A stretch of DNA of 14,565 bases from Deltaproteobacteria bacterium (GCA_019308145.1 JAFDIG010000101.1:1-14565); one strand, 5' to 3'. Shown: positions 1 to 6,385, counted from the first letter of the stretch. The notes: generated by a model from the sequence alone, not told the origin. A program made the numbers and translations.

Positions 1-12
1 TTAGAGGTTAAA

Positions 13-1122
13 TTGAATATTTCATCTTTTCATTTGGGACAAAAAATTGTTATTGAAATGATGGAAGAAAATGATTCAGTATTGCGTAATAAAAGGATTT
101 ATGAGCTTTTTTCCCGTCCTGATTTTTCTTCTAAACGTTTTATAGATTGGGCTATTCAACATGAGATTGGAGCTGTAGTAGATCTTTATATAAAAGATCT
201 CGATGAAAAAATAGTTCCCTCTCTTTTAAAAAAAAGTTTTTCCGCGTTTTATAAGATTAATAGAGAGAGAGCCTTCACAATGTGGGAAGAGATGTTAATG
301 GTTTTAGAGCACTTAAATAGAGAAAATATATCCTCTATTGTGTTAAAAGGGCTACCTCTATCTTTTATTTTATGGGGGAGAATAGATAGAAGGGTTATTC
401 AGGATATAGATCTTTTAATAAAGCCAGTTGATTTATTAAAAAGTATTAAGTTACTAAATGAAATTGGTTATTGTGCAGAAGAATTATCTCCTACATGGTT
501 TCAAAACAGATTTTTGATACCTTATAAACAGGATATTCCTCTTTTTAAGGACAATATTTTGGTGGAGTTAAAGCCATCAATTGATCTTAGAGGTTTTGGT
601 TTTAAAGAAAAAATAGAAATACTTTGGGGTAAGAGAAAAAAGATGGTTATAGAGGATAAAGAGATATTTGTTCTTGACCCTGTATACCATTTTTTATTGA
701 TTCTTTTACATGCTTTAAAACATGATTTTTCTATTTTTAAATGGGTTGTTGATATTAAAAGGTTTAGTCATGTTTATCCAGATATATTTAAACAAGCAGA
801 AGAGCTATCCAAAGACTTAAAGATAATAAAGGCATTTATAGCAGCAAGGAATTCATATTATAAATTGATATATCAAGGAAGAGATTCATTTCCTATATAT
901 TATTCTTTTAGTGAAAAAGTTAGATATTATAAAGAACGTTTACTTATAAGAGGAGGTTTTTATAATGGCTTTAGATTTGTGTTAAGAAAGATTTTTATCC
1001 CTACCATAGATGACTATTGGAATTTTAAACTCCCTTTTTTTCTTTATTTTTTATATTACATTATACGACCTTTTCGCTGGATAAATCATTTAGTAAGATC
1101 AAAAGGGAAAAAGGTTTTATAG
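13..1122 (+). CDS. Nucleotidyltransferase family protein (NTP_transf_5-like)
   Basis: The 369-residue product resembles the uncharacterised nucleotidyltransferase family (Pfam NTP_transf_5), often found near exopolysaccharide or peptide-modification genes. Visible hallmarks are LKG at residues 111-113, a DIDLLI metal-binding-like motif at 131-136 preceded by paired arginines at 126-127, a VELK strand near 184-187, and an HALKHDF segment followed by KWVVDIKR near 233-250. The start is TTG with AGAGG five bases upstream (positions 3-7). The frame is open to the left edge of the window, so the true start could lie outside and the gene could be 5' partial. Its end lies 4 bases from the end of the convergent next gene. 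No partner genes are visible, so the substrate is unknown. The fold assignment is by motif recognition only. Confidence 0.72.
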   Translation: MNISSFHLGQKIVIEMMEENDSVLRNKRIYELFSRPDFSSKRFIDWAIQHEIGAVVDLYIKDLDEKIVPSLLKKSFSAFYKINRERAFTMWEEMLMVLEHLNRENISSIVLKGLPLSFILWGRIDRRVIQDIDLLIKPVDLLKSIKLLNEIGYCAEELSPTWFQNRFLIPYKQDIPLFKDNILVELKPSIDLRGFGFKEKIEILWGKRKKMVIEDKEIFVLDPVYHFLLILLHALKHDFSIFKWVVDIKRFSHVYPDIFKQAEELSKDLKIIKAFIAARNSYYKLIYQGRDSFPIYYSFSEKVRYYKERLLIRGGFYNGFRFVLRKIFIPTIDDYWNFKLPFFLYFLYYIIRPFRWINHLVRSKGKKVL

Positions 1123-1140
1123 AATGTTAGGCTAAACCTT
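1111..1140 (-). terminator. Possible weak terminator for the 119-aa gene
   Basis: A perfect 7-bp inverted repeat (1111-1117 with 1134-1140) encloses a 16-base loop. Read on the minus strand it is followed by TTTTTCCCTTTT. The stop codon of the minus-strand gene lies in the loop and the stem is AT-rich, so termination would be weak at best. It sits between two convergent genes, where a terminator is expected. Confidence 0.3.
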
Positions 1141-1486
1141 GATCTATTAGAAATTGTAAGGTTCTTTGACAAGATGTTGTGGCATGGGAAAGGGCTTCTG
1201 AAATTGAATATGCAGCTTCGCTATATTGATTCAATCTTATTCTTCCAGCAGCCTCCAATACTTTTTTCTCAGCACCTAAAAAATTTATTGACATCTCTAA
1301 TGCTTGAGCAATTCTTATTTCACTTATCACACCATTTAAATAGCTTATCATCATCTTTTCAGCACCTCTTCTCTCTTCTTCTTGGTTTACTTCAGTTAGA
1401 GTAGTTAACATTTTTGAAGCAATGATAAGTTCTGATTTGAGCTTTTCTGAATATTGAAAAAGATGTATTGCCTTTTTTGTATCCAT
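1127..1486 (-). CDS. Small helical protein of unknown function (119 aa)
   Basis: I do not recognise this protein. It is predicted to be almost entirely alpha-helical and soluble: no signal peptide or membrane segment, few prolines and glycines, and heptad-like runs of Leu, Ile and Ala separated by charged residues. Lys/Glu-rich helices cover about 1-30, 35-70, 72-82 and 86-116, suggesting a four-helix bundle. There is one cysteine, near residue 106. The start is well supported by an AGGAG site (1493-1497) six bases before the ATG. A promoter-like TTGAAA, 17-base spacer and perfect TATAAT lies just upstream (1519-1547), giving a leader of about 25 nt. It is transcribed divergently from cstA, so it might be co-regulated with it or regulate it. 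That is inference only, and no DNA-binding motif is evident. Confidence 0.72.
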   Translation of the reverse strand: MDTKKAIHLFQYSEKLKSELIIASKMLTTLTEVNQEEERRGAEKMMISYLNGVISEIRIAQALEMSINFLGAEKKVLEAAGRIRLNQYSEAAYSISEALSHATTSCQRTLQFLIDQGLA

Positions 1487-1518
1487 CTGTTTCTCCTATT
1501 AATTAATAATTTTAAAAG

Positions 1519-1547
1519 ATTATATTCTATTATAGAGTGGGTTTCAA
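1519..1547 (-). promoter_or_regulatory. Sigma-70-like promoter for the 119-aa gene
   Basis: Read on the minus strand there is TTGAAA (1547-1542), a 17-base spacer and a perfect TATAAT (1524-1519). Transcription would start near 1512, about 25 bases before the ATG at 1486, leaving room for the AGGAG site. A second TATAAT on the same strand (1534-1529) has no good -35 box. Confidence 0.62.
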
Positions 1548-1574
1548 GGATTTGTTTTGTTTTTCCTTTTAGGT

Positions 1575-1603
1575 TTGACATAACATTGAAATTTCTGTAT
1601 ATA
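1575..1603 (+). promoter_or_regulatory. Sigma-70-like promoter for cstA
   Basis: A consensus TTGACA (1575-1580) is followed by a 17-base spacer and TATATA (1598-1603). This predicts a transcript starting near 1610 with a leader of about 100 nt before the cstA ATG. It diverges from the promoter at 1519-1547, with 27 bases between the two -35 boxes. A second perfect TATAAT at 1647-1652 lacks a recognisable -35 box. Confidence 0.6.
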
Positions 1604-1658
1604 GAAAAATAAACAATATCATAGGAGCGAGGGGCAAATAAATCGTTATAATCATTAG

Positions 1659-1700
1659 CTAAGAGGGAACTTTTAAAGAGAATTCCTTCTTAGAAAGGAG
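1659..1700 (+). promoter_or_regulatory. cstA leader: two mutually exclusive hairpins next to the SD
   Basis: Bases 1659-1669 pair with 1683-1693 over 11 bp (one G-U, 13-base loop), ending exactly where the SD AAAGGAGGG (1694-1702) begins. The 3' arm of that stem can instead pair with the SD: 1683-1688 with 1695-1700, six pairs including one G-U, across a 6-base loop. One fold leaves the SD free and the other covers it. GGA triplets at 1624-1626, 1666-1668 and 1697-1699 would also suit CsrA/RsmA binding. E. coli cstA is a known CsrA target, but whether that applies here is inference. Confidence 0.42.
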
Positions 1701-1707
1701 GGTTGTT

Positions 1708-3363
1708 ATGAATTCATTATATATTTTAGTTGTTTGGGCTATTGTATGGATATTTGGCTATTATGTTTATGCTCGTTGGGTTGACAGAAAGGTTTATAAA
1801 GCCGATCCAAAAAGGACAACCCCAGCCAAGATGTATATGGATGGGGTGGATTTTATGCCAGCCCCCAAAACCGTACTTTTTGGGTTCCAGCTCAATTCCA
1901 TTGCAGGAGCTGCTCCGATTATAGGACCAATTGTTGCTCTTCAATGGGGTTGGTTGCCAGCTCTGCTTTGGTTAGCCTTTGGTGTTTTCTTTATAGGTTG
2001 GCTACATGATTACTCCAGTGCCATGGTGTCTATGAGAAATGATGGTGATACATTTGGTGCTATTAGTTACAAACTTATCTCTCCAAGGGCAAGGGGAATA
2101 CTTTTAACATTTATTTATTTTTACCTCCTTCTTATCGCTGCTGCCTTTGGGCATGTTATCACAAAAGGATTGGTTGGTAATCCTTCTCTTCCTTTTCCTA
2201 TGTTAGTTGTTGTAGGGGTTGCTCTTTTGGTTGGGCAACTCATTTATAAGACCAAAGTTGATATCCTCTGGACGACTATTATTGCTATTATTTTGATCTT
2301 TGCTGGTATATGGGCAGGAAATTATATACATATTAAAACATCTTATACTGTAATGCTTATAGCTGTATTAATTTTTGGTTATGTTAGTGCTATATTGCCT
2401 GTTTGGCGGTTTATTCAGCCATATAATTATTCATCAGTTTATGTAGTTTATTTTGGAATTATCGCTGGTGTTATAGGGATTATTATCGGACACAAACCCC
2501 TTACACTTCCAGCATTTACTGGTTGGTCAATAAAAATAGGACCTTTATGGCCTATGCTTTTTGTTACCATTGCTTGTGGTTGTATATCAGGTTGGCATAG
2601 TTTAGTCTCAAGTACAGCAACTTCAAGACAGCTGGCAAACGAACTTGATGCTCGTCCTGTTGCTGGTGGCGCAATGTTTGCTGAATTTACCATCGCCACT
2701 ATCGCATTGATTGTTTGTGCAGTCAGTTTCTCTGGGAAAGCTGAATATTTACAAGCATTAAAGAATCCTGTTGGAATATTTACATTAGGTCTTGGAAATG
2801 CTATTACCACTCTCGGGTTTCCTGCTTCCTTTGCTAAGTCTGTTTCAGGGGCGATGATCCTTATCCTTGCTTTAACCATTGTCAACCTTGTTTTCCGCTT
2901 TATGAAGGTGGCTACAGTAGAGTTATTGGGTGATAAGATAGGTATTGCTAAAAATGCCCACGTTGCTACTATTGTAGCACTTATCTTTGCTTTTGTTTTG
3001 GTTAAAACTGGGACTTGGCTCTATATCTGGGTTCTTTTTGGAGGAGCAAACCAGTTGATGGCAGGATTAGCTCTTTTGTTAGTAACCCTTTGGCTGCTTT
3101 CCAAAGGTAAGAATTACAAGATCGCTATGATCCCCATGTTTTTTATGTATGCTACCACTATAGCAGCCTTGATCTATATCTCTCAGAAACTCCTTAGACT
3201 CTTGTTTACAGGTAAGGTAACAGGAACAAAAATAATCGGCAATATTATTGGATGGGGAGCTGGCATCTTGTTAGTCATCATAGCTCTTATTTTGGCATAT
3301 GATGGATATATTGCTTTTAAAAAGTATAAAGCAATGAAGGCAGAAGAGGTAAGTGAGGAATAG
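1708..3363 (+). CDS. cstA: CstA-family carbon starvation transporter (peptide/pyruvate)
   Basis: This 551-residue polytopic inner-membrane protein has the CstA signature throughout. It has an N-terminal helix and a GVDFMPAPK loop near 46-54. It also has FGFQLNSIAGAAPIIGP near 58-74, GWLHDYSSAMVSMRNDG near 97-113, GWHSLVSSTATSRQLANE near 297-314 with DARPVAGG after it, and GGANQLMAGLALL near 445-457. Family members import peptides or pyruvate during carbon limitation; substrate cannot be read here. The SD AAAGGAGGG (1694-1702) and ATG are unambiguous. The family's conserved [ST]-x-x-D-x-x-T-R helix motif reads T-I-V-N-L-V-F-R at 390-397, losing the Asp and Thr. It is monocistronic by context: own promoter and a strong terminator after it. 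Confidence 0.93.
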   Translation: MNSLYILVVWAIVWIFGYYVYARWVDRKVYKADPKRTTPAKMYMDGVDFMPAPKTVLFGFQLNSIAGAAPIIGPIVALQWGWLPALLWLAFGVFFIGWLHDYSSAMVSMRNDGDTFGAISYKLISPRARGILLTFIYFYLLLIAAAFGHVITKGLVGNPSLPFPMLVVVGVALLVGQLIYKTKVDILWTTIIAIILIFAGIWAGNYIHIKTSYTVMLIAVLIFGYVSAILPVWRFIQPYNYSSVYVVYFGIIAGVIGIIIGHKPLTLPAFTGWSIKIGPLWPMLFVTIACGCISGWHSLVSSTATSRQLANELDARPVAGGAMFAEFTIATIALIVCAVSFSGKAEYLQALKNPVGIFTLGLGNAITTLGFPASFAKSVSGAMILILALTIVNLVFRFMKVATVELLGDKIGIAKNAHVATIVALIFAFVLVKTGTWLYIWVLFGGANQLMAGLALLLVTLWLLSKGKNYKIAMIPMFFMYATTIAALIYISQKLLRLLFTGKVTGTKIIGNIIGWGAGILLVIIALILAYDGYIAFKKYKAMKAEEVSEE

Positions 3364-3391
3364 AATTAAATTTTTACATAAGAATAAGTAA

Positions 3392-3440
3392 AGGGTAACC
3401 TCCTTTTTATTGTGGGAGGTTATCCTAATTTATTTTTGTT
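3392..3440 (+). terminator. Intrinsic terminator after cstA
   Basis: Bases 3392-3403 pair with 3415-3426 over 12 bp (one G-U) around an 11-base loop. A T-rich tail follows (3428-3440). It starts 28 bases after the cstA stop codon and only about 25 bases before the SD of the next gene. It therefore either ends the cstA transcript or attenuates readthrough into the ATPase module. Confidence 0.85.
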
Positions 3441-3465
3441 TGACAGATTGTATAAGGAGTTAAAT

Positions 3466-3741
3466 ATGGCGGAGCAAAGAACTGAAAATGGTTTGCTCCA
3501 AAAGATCAAAAAATTTCTTTATGGATTTTTTGCTCATGGCATGGTTGAGGAAACCACTCGCTCCAGGCTTTATATGGAATATTACCTTATTTTAATTACT
3601 TATGGTAATATAATAGGAATTCCTTTTGCTACGAATTATTATTCTCTTAGATTATTACCTTATCATATTCCTCTTTTTAAACCATGGAAAAGATGGATTT
3701 TAAGAGAAAAGGATATATTTGAAATGATAAGAGAATGTTAA
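3466..3741 (+). CDS. Small conserved protein, paralog A, next to ArsA-type ATPases
   Basis: I do not recognise the family of this 91-residue protein. It is a paralog of the next gene (about 29 identities over 68 residues in my hand alignment). Shared features in order are a basic amphipathic N-terminal helix (10-23), HGM (24-26), a hydrophobic stretch with Gly and Pro (about 39-61, ILIT-x-G ... G-x-P), YYSLRLLP (58-65), WKR (74-76) and LRE (79-81). The hydrophobic stretch could be one membrane helix or a re-entrant hairpin flanked by basic residues. The start is ATG 3466 with AAGGAG at 3454-3459; an upstream in-frame ATG at 3412 lies inside the terminator hairpin and has no SD. It heads the run of two paralogs and two ArsA/Get3-type ATPases, so it may be a subunit or client of those ATPases (inference). 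Confidence 0.82.
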   Translation: MAEQRTENGLLQKIKKFLYGFFAHGMVEETTRSRLYMEYYLILITYGNIIGIPFATNYYSLRLLPYHIPLFKPWKRWILREKDIFEMIREC

Positions 3742-3771
3742 TTTATCTATTATAAAAAGCAGACTAAATAA

Positions 3772-3797
3772 GTTCGCGCTAAAAAATAGGCGCGAAC
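3772..3797 (+). promoter_or_regulatory. Perfect GC-rich hairpin between the small paralogs
   Basis: An 8-bp perfect inverted repeat of GC-rich sequence (3772-3779 with 3790-3797) surrounds an A-rich 10-base loop, in otherwise very AT-rich spacer. There is no T-run directly after the stem, so a classical terminator is unlikely. It could be an mRNA-stability or processing hairpin setting relative expression of the genes on either side. Confidence 0.5.
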
Positions 3798-3829
3798 CAA
3801 TGCTGAATAATTTTACTTAGGAGGCGATA

Positions 3830-4114
3830 ATGAGCGAAATGAGTGAAAAGGAAAAATCGATTTTTAAAAAAGCAGTCAGTTTTTTCAAAGATTTCACCTA
3901 CGGGATGGCAACACATGGAATGGCGAGACATGCTCTTAAAACACGTTCCAGTATGGAGCATCTCTTTATTCTTATAACAATGGGGGATATGTTAGGTGTC
4001 CCAATTCTTCCTCCATATTACTCGATGAGGCTTTTACCTTTTGTAGTACCTCAGATAACCACCTGGAAGAGGAGAATGTTGAGGGAAAGGGAATTAATGG
4101 AATCCATGTATTGA
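3830..4114 (+). CDS. Small conserved protein, paralog B, next to ArsA-type ATPases
   Basis: This 94-residue protein is the second copy of the same unknown family. Conserved landmarks are HGM (29-31), TRS-x-ME (38-43), the hydrophobic stretch FILITMGDMLGVP (46-58), YYSMRLLP (63-70), WKR (79-81) and LRE (84-86). The N-terminus is longer and more charged than in paralog A. The hydrophobic segment continues to about residue 74 through a Pro-rich turn, which suits a membrane hairpin or peripheral association better than a canonical single-pass helix. The start is well defined by AGGAGG (3819-3824) five bases before the ATG. It lies 60 bases upstream of the first ATPase gene on the same strand. Its role is unknown. 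Duplication beside a duplicated ATPase suggests each small protein pairs with one ATPase, or that both are clients. Confidence 0.85.
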   Translation: MSEMSEKEKSIFKKAVSFFKDFTYGMATHGMARHALKTRSSMEHLFILITMGDMLGVPILPPYYSMRLLPFVVPQITTWKRRMLRERELMESMY

Positions 4115-4174
4115 TCTTTTTAAGAGATTATGAATATAAAATGATTAGAGAATTTTTTTTAACAAGGAGATGAT

Positions 4175-5158
4175 ATGTCTTTAGTTGAACAGTTTCAACA
4201 GTATCCTGAAAGGAAGTATATAATGTACGGCGGAAAAGGGGGGTTGGGAAAAACAACTTTTTCTGCTGCAACTGCCTATTATTTAGCAAAAAAAGGTTAT
4301 AAGGTTTTGGTCTTTTCAGTTGACCCTCAGGCTTCTTTAAGTGATATATTTGAAAGAGATATTTTTGGAAAAGGGGAGATAGAGATACTACCAAACTTAT
4401 TTGCTTGCGAGATCGATGCTGACAAAAGAGTGCGCGAGTATCAAGACGAGATACGACAAAAGATACTTGATCGTTATGGCATGAAAAGGATACCAGATGA
4501 GATAGAGGGGTATATCCAAGCAGCAGCTGCTGAGCCAGCAATGGAAGAAAGCGCCATTTTTGATGCAGTTGTGGATATTGTAGTTAAAGGAGATTTTGAT
4601 TACTATATTTATGATTTGGTCCCATTAGGACATGCCCTTTATTATTTGAGTATGGGGGCTATTTATGATGCATGGTTGGAAAAGATAACAAGTTTGCGAG
4701 AGCAGATGAGAGAATATGATAATGTAATAGCTACGATGAAAAGGGAAAAAATGTCAGAAGAGGATGAGATTTATCAGGAACTCCTTTATATAAAAGAAAG
4801 GATTGGTAATTCATCGAAGATTATGACTGATACTAAAAAGACAGCTTTTTACTTTGTGTTGACTCCTGAAGAAATGACCATTATGGATACAGAGAAGGCG
4901 GCTCATATGTTTGCTAAATATAATGTCCCTTTAAGTGGATATATTGTTAATAGAGTTATCTCTAAGGATCTCCTTAATCAGAATATCCCTGACTATTTGA
5001 AAAACAGAATCAAAATGCAGGAAGGATGTCTTGCAATGATAAACGAACGGTTTGGGGATAAGGTTCTTGCTTTTGTTCAAGAATTCGATGAGGAGATAAA
5101 AGGTTTGAAGATGATAAAAAAAATGGCAGAAATGATGTTTGGGGAGAAAATAGAATGA
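4175..5158 (+). CDS. ArsA/Get3-family ATPase, subunit A (divergent switch II)
   Basis: The 327-residue cytosolic ATPase is of the ArsA/Get3 (anion-transporting ATPase, SIMIBI) type. The deviant Walker A GGKGGLGKTT spans 19-28, with both lysines K21 and K26. Switch I is SVDPQASLSD (48-57), keeping the catalytic Asp at D50 but with QA where the family usually has AH. PAMEESAIF follows at 121-129. Switch II reads D147-L-V-P-L-G-H instead of the usual DTAPTGH. The C-terminal half has the helical client-binding region, TAFYFVLTPEEM near 220-231, and VNRV near 259-262. Cysteine pairs for zinc (CxxC) or arsenite are absent, so arsenite pumping is unlikely. SD AAGGAGA (4164-4170) supports the start. 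It overlaps the next ATPase by ATGA, implying coupled translation and equal amounts. Confidence 0.9.
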   Translation: MSLVEQFQQYPERKYIMYGGKGGLGKTTFSAATAYYLAKKGYKVLVFSVDPQASLSDIFERDIFGKGEIEILPNLFACEIDADKRVREYQDEIRQKILDRYGMKRIPDEIEGYIQAAAAEPAMEESAIFDAVVDIVVKGDFDYYIYDLVPLGHALYYLSMGAIYDAWLEKITSLREQMREYDNVIATMKREKMSEEDEIYQELLYIKERIGNSSKIMTDTKKTAFYFVLTPEEMTIMDTEKAAHMFAKYNVPLSGYIVNRVISKDLLNQNIPDYLKNRIKMQEGCLAMINERFGDKVLAFVQEFDEEIKGLKMIKKMAEMMFGEKIE

Positions 5159-6129
5159 AATCTACTATGCAAGAGTTTTTTCAGAAATATCCTAAAATAA
5201 AATATCTTTATTTTGGTGGGAAAGGTGGAGTAGGGAAAACAGTGGTAGCTTGTGCTACTGCTTTATGGTGTGCAAAGCAAGGTAAAAAAACGCTTTTAGC
5301 TTCAACCAATCCAGTTCATAGTCTAACCACTCTTTTAGAGCAGGATGTATTCGGCAAAGAAACATTAGTTAATGGAACTGATAGTCTTTATGCGCTTGAG
5401 ATCGATACAAAAGAGACTATTGAAAGATCAAAAAAGGAGATCGAGGAAAAGATCAGCTGGTTTTTAAAGTTTGCTGATATCCCTGTTAAGGCTGATGATT
5501 TTATTGAAACTGCCACGATGAATCCTGCATTTGAAGAGTCTGCGATGTTTGAAAACATGACAAATATCATATTTGAAGACAAGTATGATCTCTATGTTTT
5601 TGATACCGCGCCAACGGCAAATGCAAGAAGGCTTTTAGGGATGTCTAAGGTCTATACCCTTTGGGTTGATAAAATGCTTAAAAGCAGACAAGAGGCTGAT
5701 GAAATGCGCATAAAGCTCTCATTTAAAAAGAAAACAAAGGAAGAAAAGGATCCTCTTCTCGAATATCTTACCCAGTTTAGGGGAAGAATAGAAAAAATGA
5801 GGGATCTTTTAACTGATGAGCAGTTAAGCGCCTTTTTCTTTGTTACTCTATTAGAATCACTCCCAATTGCTGTGATCAGAAGGTTTATAGGATGGTTTAA
5901 GGATTTTGGTATTCCTATTGGCGGGGTGATTATCAATGAGGTTATTGAAAAATCTGAAATCAGTGATGATACGGCAGAGTTTATCTTAAATCGAATAAAG
6001 ATGCAGGATAGATATAAGGATGAAGTATATAAATCTTTTTCAAATGTTTGTGGAGAGATACCTCTTTTTGAAAGAGAGGTAAGGGGTGTTGACATGGTGA
6101 AGAGAGTTAGTGAAAAACTTTTCCCTTAA
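5155..6129 (+). CDS. ArsA/Get3-family ATPase, subunit B (switch I Asp replaced by Asn)
   Basis: This 324-residue paralog of the preceding gene also has an intact Walker A, GGKGGVGKTV (21-30, K23 and K28). Its switch I is STNPVHSL (50-57): the Asp that activates water in ArsA/Get3 is Asn52 (AAT, 5308-5310). This is the same change as the laboratory D57N trap mutant of yeast Get3, which binds ATP but hydrolyses poorly. Switch II keeps DTAPT (150-154), but the following GH is AN. PAFEESAMF (124-132) and NRIKMQ near the C-terminus match subunit A, marking a shared subfamily. No CxxC is present. GGGGAG (5141-5146) and the ATGA overlap give its start. I infer a heterodimer with subunit A in which one site hydrolyses and the other mainly binds nucleotide. 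Confidence 0.9.
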   Translation: MKSTMQEFFQKYPKIKYLYFGGKGGVGKTVVACATALWCAKQGKKTLLASTNPVHSLTTLLEQDVFGKETLVNGTDSLYALEIDTKETIERSKKEIEEKISWFLKFADIPVKADDFIETATMNPAFEESAMFENMTNIIFEDKYDLYVFDTAPTANARRLLGMSKVYTLWVDKMLKSRQEADEMRIKLSFKKKTKEEKDPLLEYLTQFRGRIEKMRDLLTDEQLSAFFFVTLLESLPIAVIRRFIGWFKDFGIPIGGVIINEVIEKSEISDDTAEFILNRIKMQDRYKDEVYKSFSNVCGEIPLFEREVRGVDMVKRVSEKLFP

Positions 6130-6205
6130 GAATTTTGCTAATTATCTCCAAATTTATTCTTTAGCTCTTTCCAGAAAAGATAAAAATTTTTTTAAAAAAT
6201 AGTGG

Positions 6206-6385
6206 GTGGTTTTCTCAATTATTTTAGTCGCTCCTTTTATTTTAAGTTTAAATCTCTATTTCAATATCTTAGTATTTACCGTTTTTGGATTGGAGATTTT
6301 TAATTCTGAAAAATGTAAAAGATTTTTTGATTTTCCTCTTCTTTATTTACCATTACCAAATAAAACTTTTTTGCATAAAATATGA
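6206..6385 (+). CDS. Possible small membrane protein (59 aa) coupled to the HAD gene
   Basis: A GTG-initiated frame of 59 codons encodes a strongly hydrophobic first half (residues 1-32, two short apolar runs split by NLYFN) and a basic, Pro-rich tail with FFDFPLLYLPLP near 40-51. Its TGA overlaps the ATG of the following HAD gene as ATGA. That downstream gene has no SD, so translation of this frame would explain how it is initiated. The weak point is its own start: only GTG with no convincing SD. The same frame is open upstream to 6110 except for one TAG at 6200-6202. That upstream stretch encodes a plausible amphipathic and basic segment ending NFFKK just before the hydrophobic part. The alternatives are a small gene, a gene broken by one nonsense change, or chance in AT-rich DNA. 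Confidence 0.4.
   Translation: MVFSIILVAPFILSLNLYFNILVFTVFGLEIFNSEKCKRFFDFPLLYLPLPNKTFLHKI

Noticed and set aside
1605..1707. Known riboswitch or T-box in the cstA leader
   Set aside because: No T-box AGGGUGGNACCGCG-like element and no core that I recognise from common riboswitch classes; only the alternative hairpins are supported.
2448..2885. 145-residue minus-strand open frame opposite cstA
   Set aside because: Antisense shadow of strongly conserved CstA coding sequence.
3412..3465. N-terminal extension of the first small paralog to an upstream ATG
   Set aside because: The ATG lies in the loop of the terminator hairpin, has no SD, and the added residues are not shared with paralog B. 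ATG 3466 has AAGGAG at good spacing.
3440..3468. TTGACA at 3440-3445 as a promoter for the small paralogs
   Set aside because: No acceptable -10 box at 16-18 bases; the position would overlap the start codon.
4128..4541. 137-residue minus-strand open frame opposite the first ATPase gene
   Set aside because: It is fully antisense to a clear ATPase gene with conserved motifs, and lacks an SD and recognisable domains.
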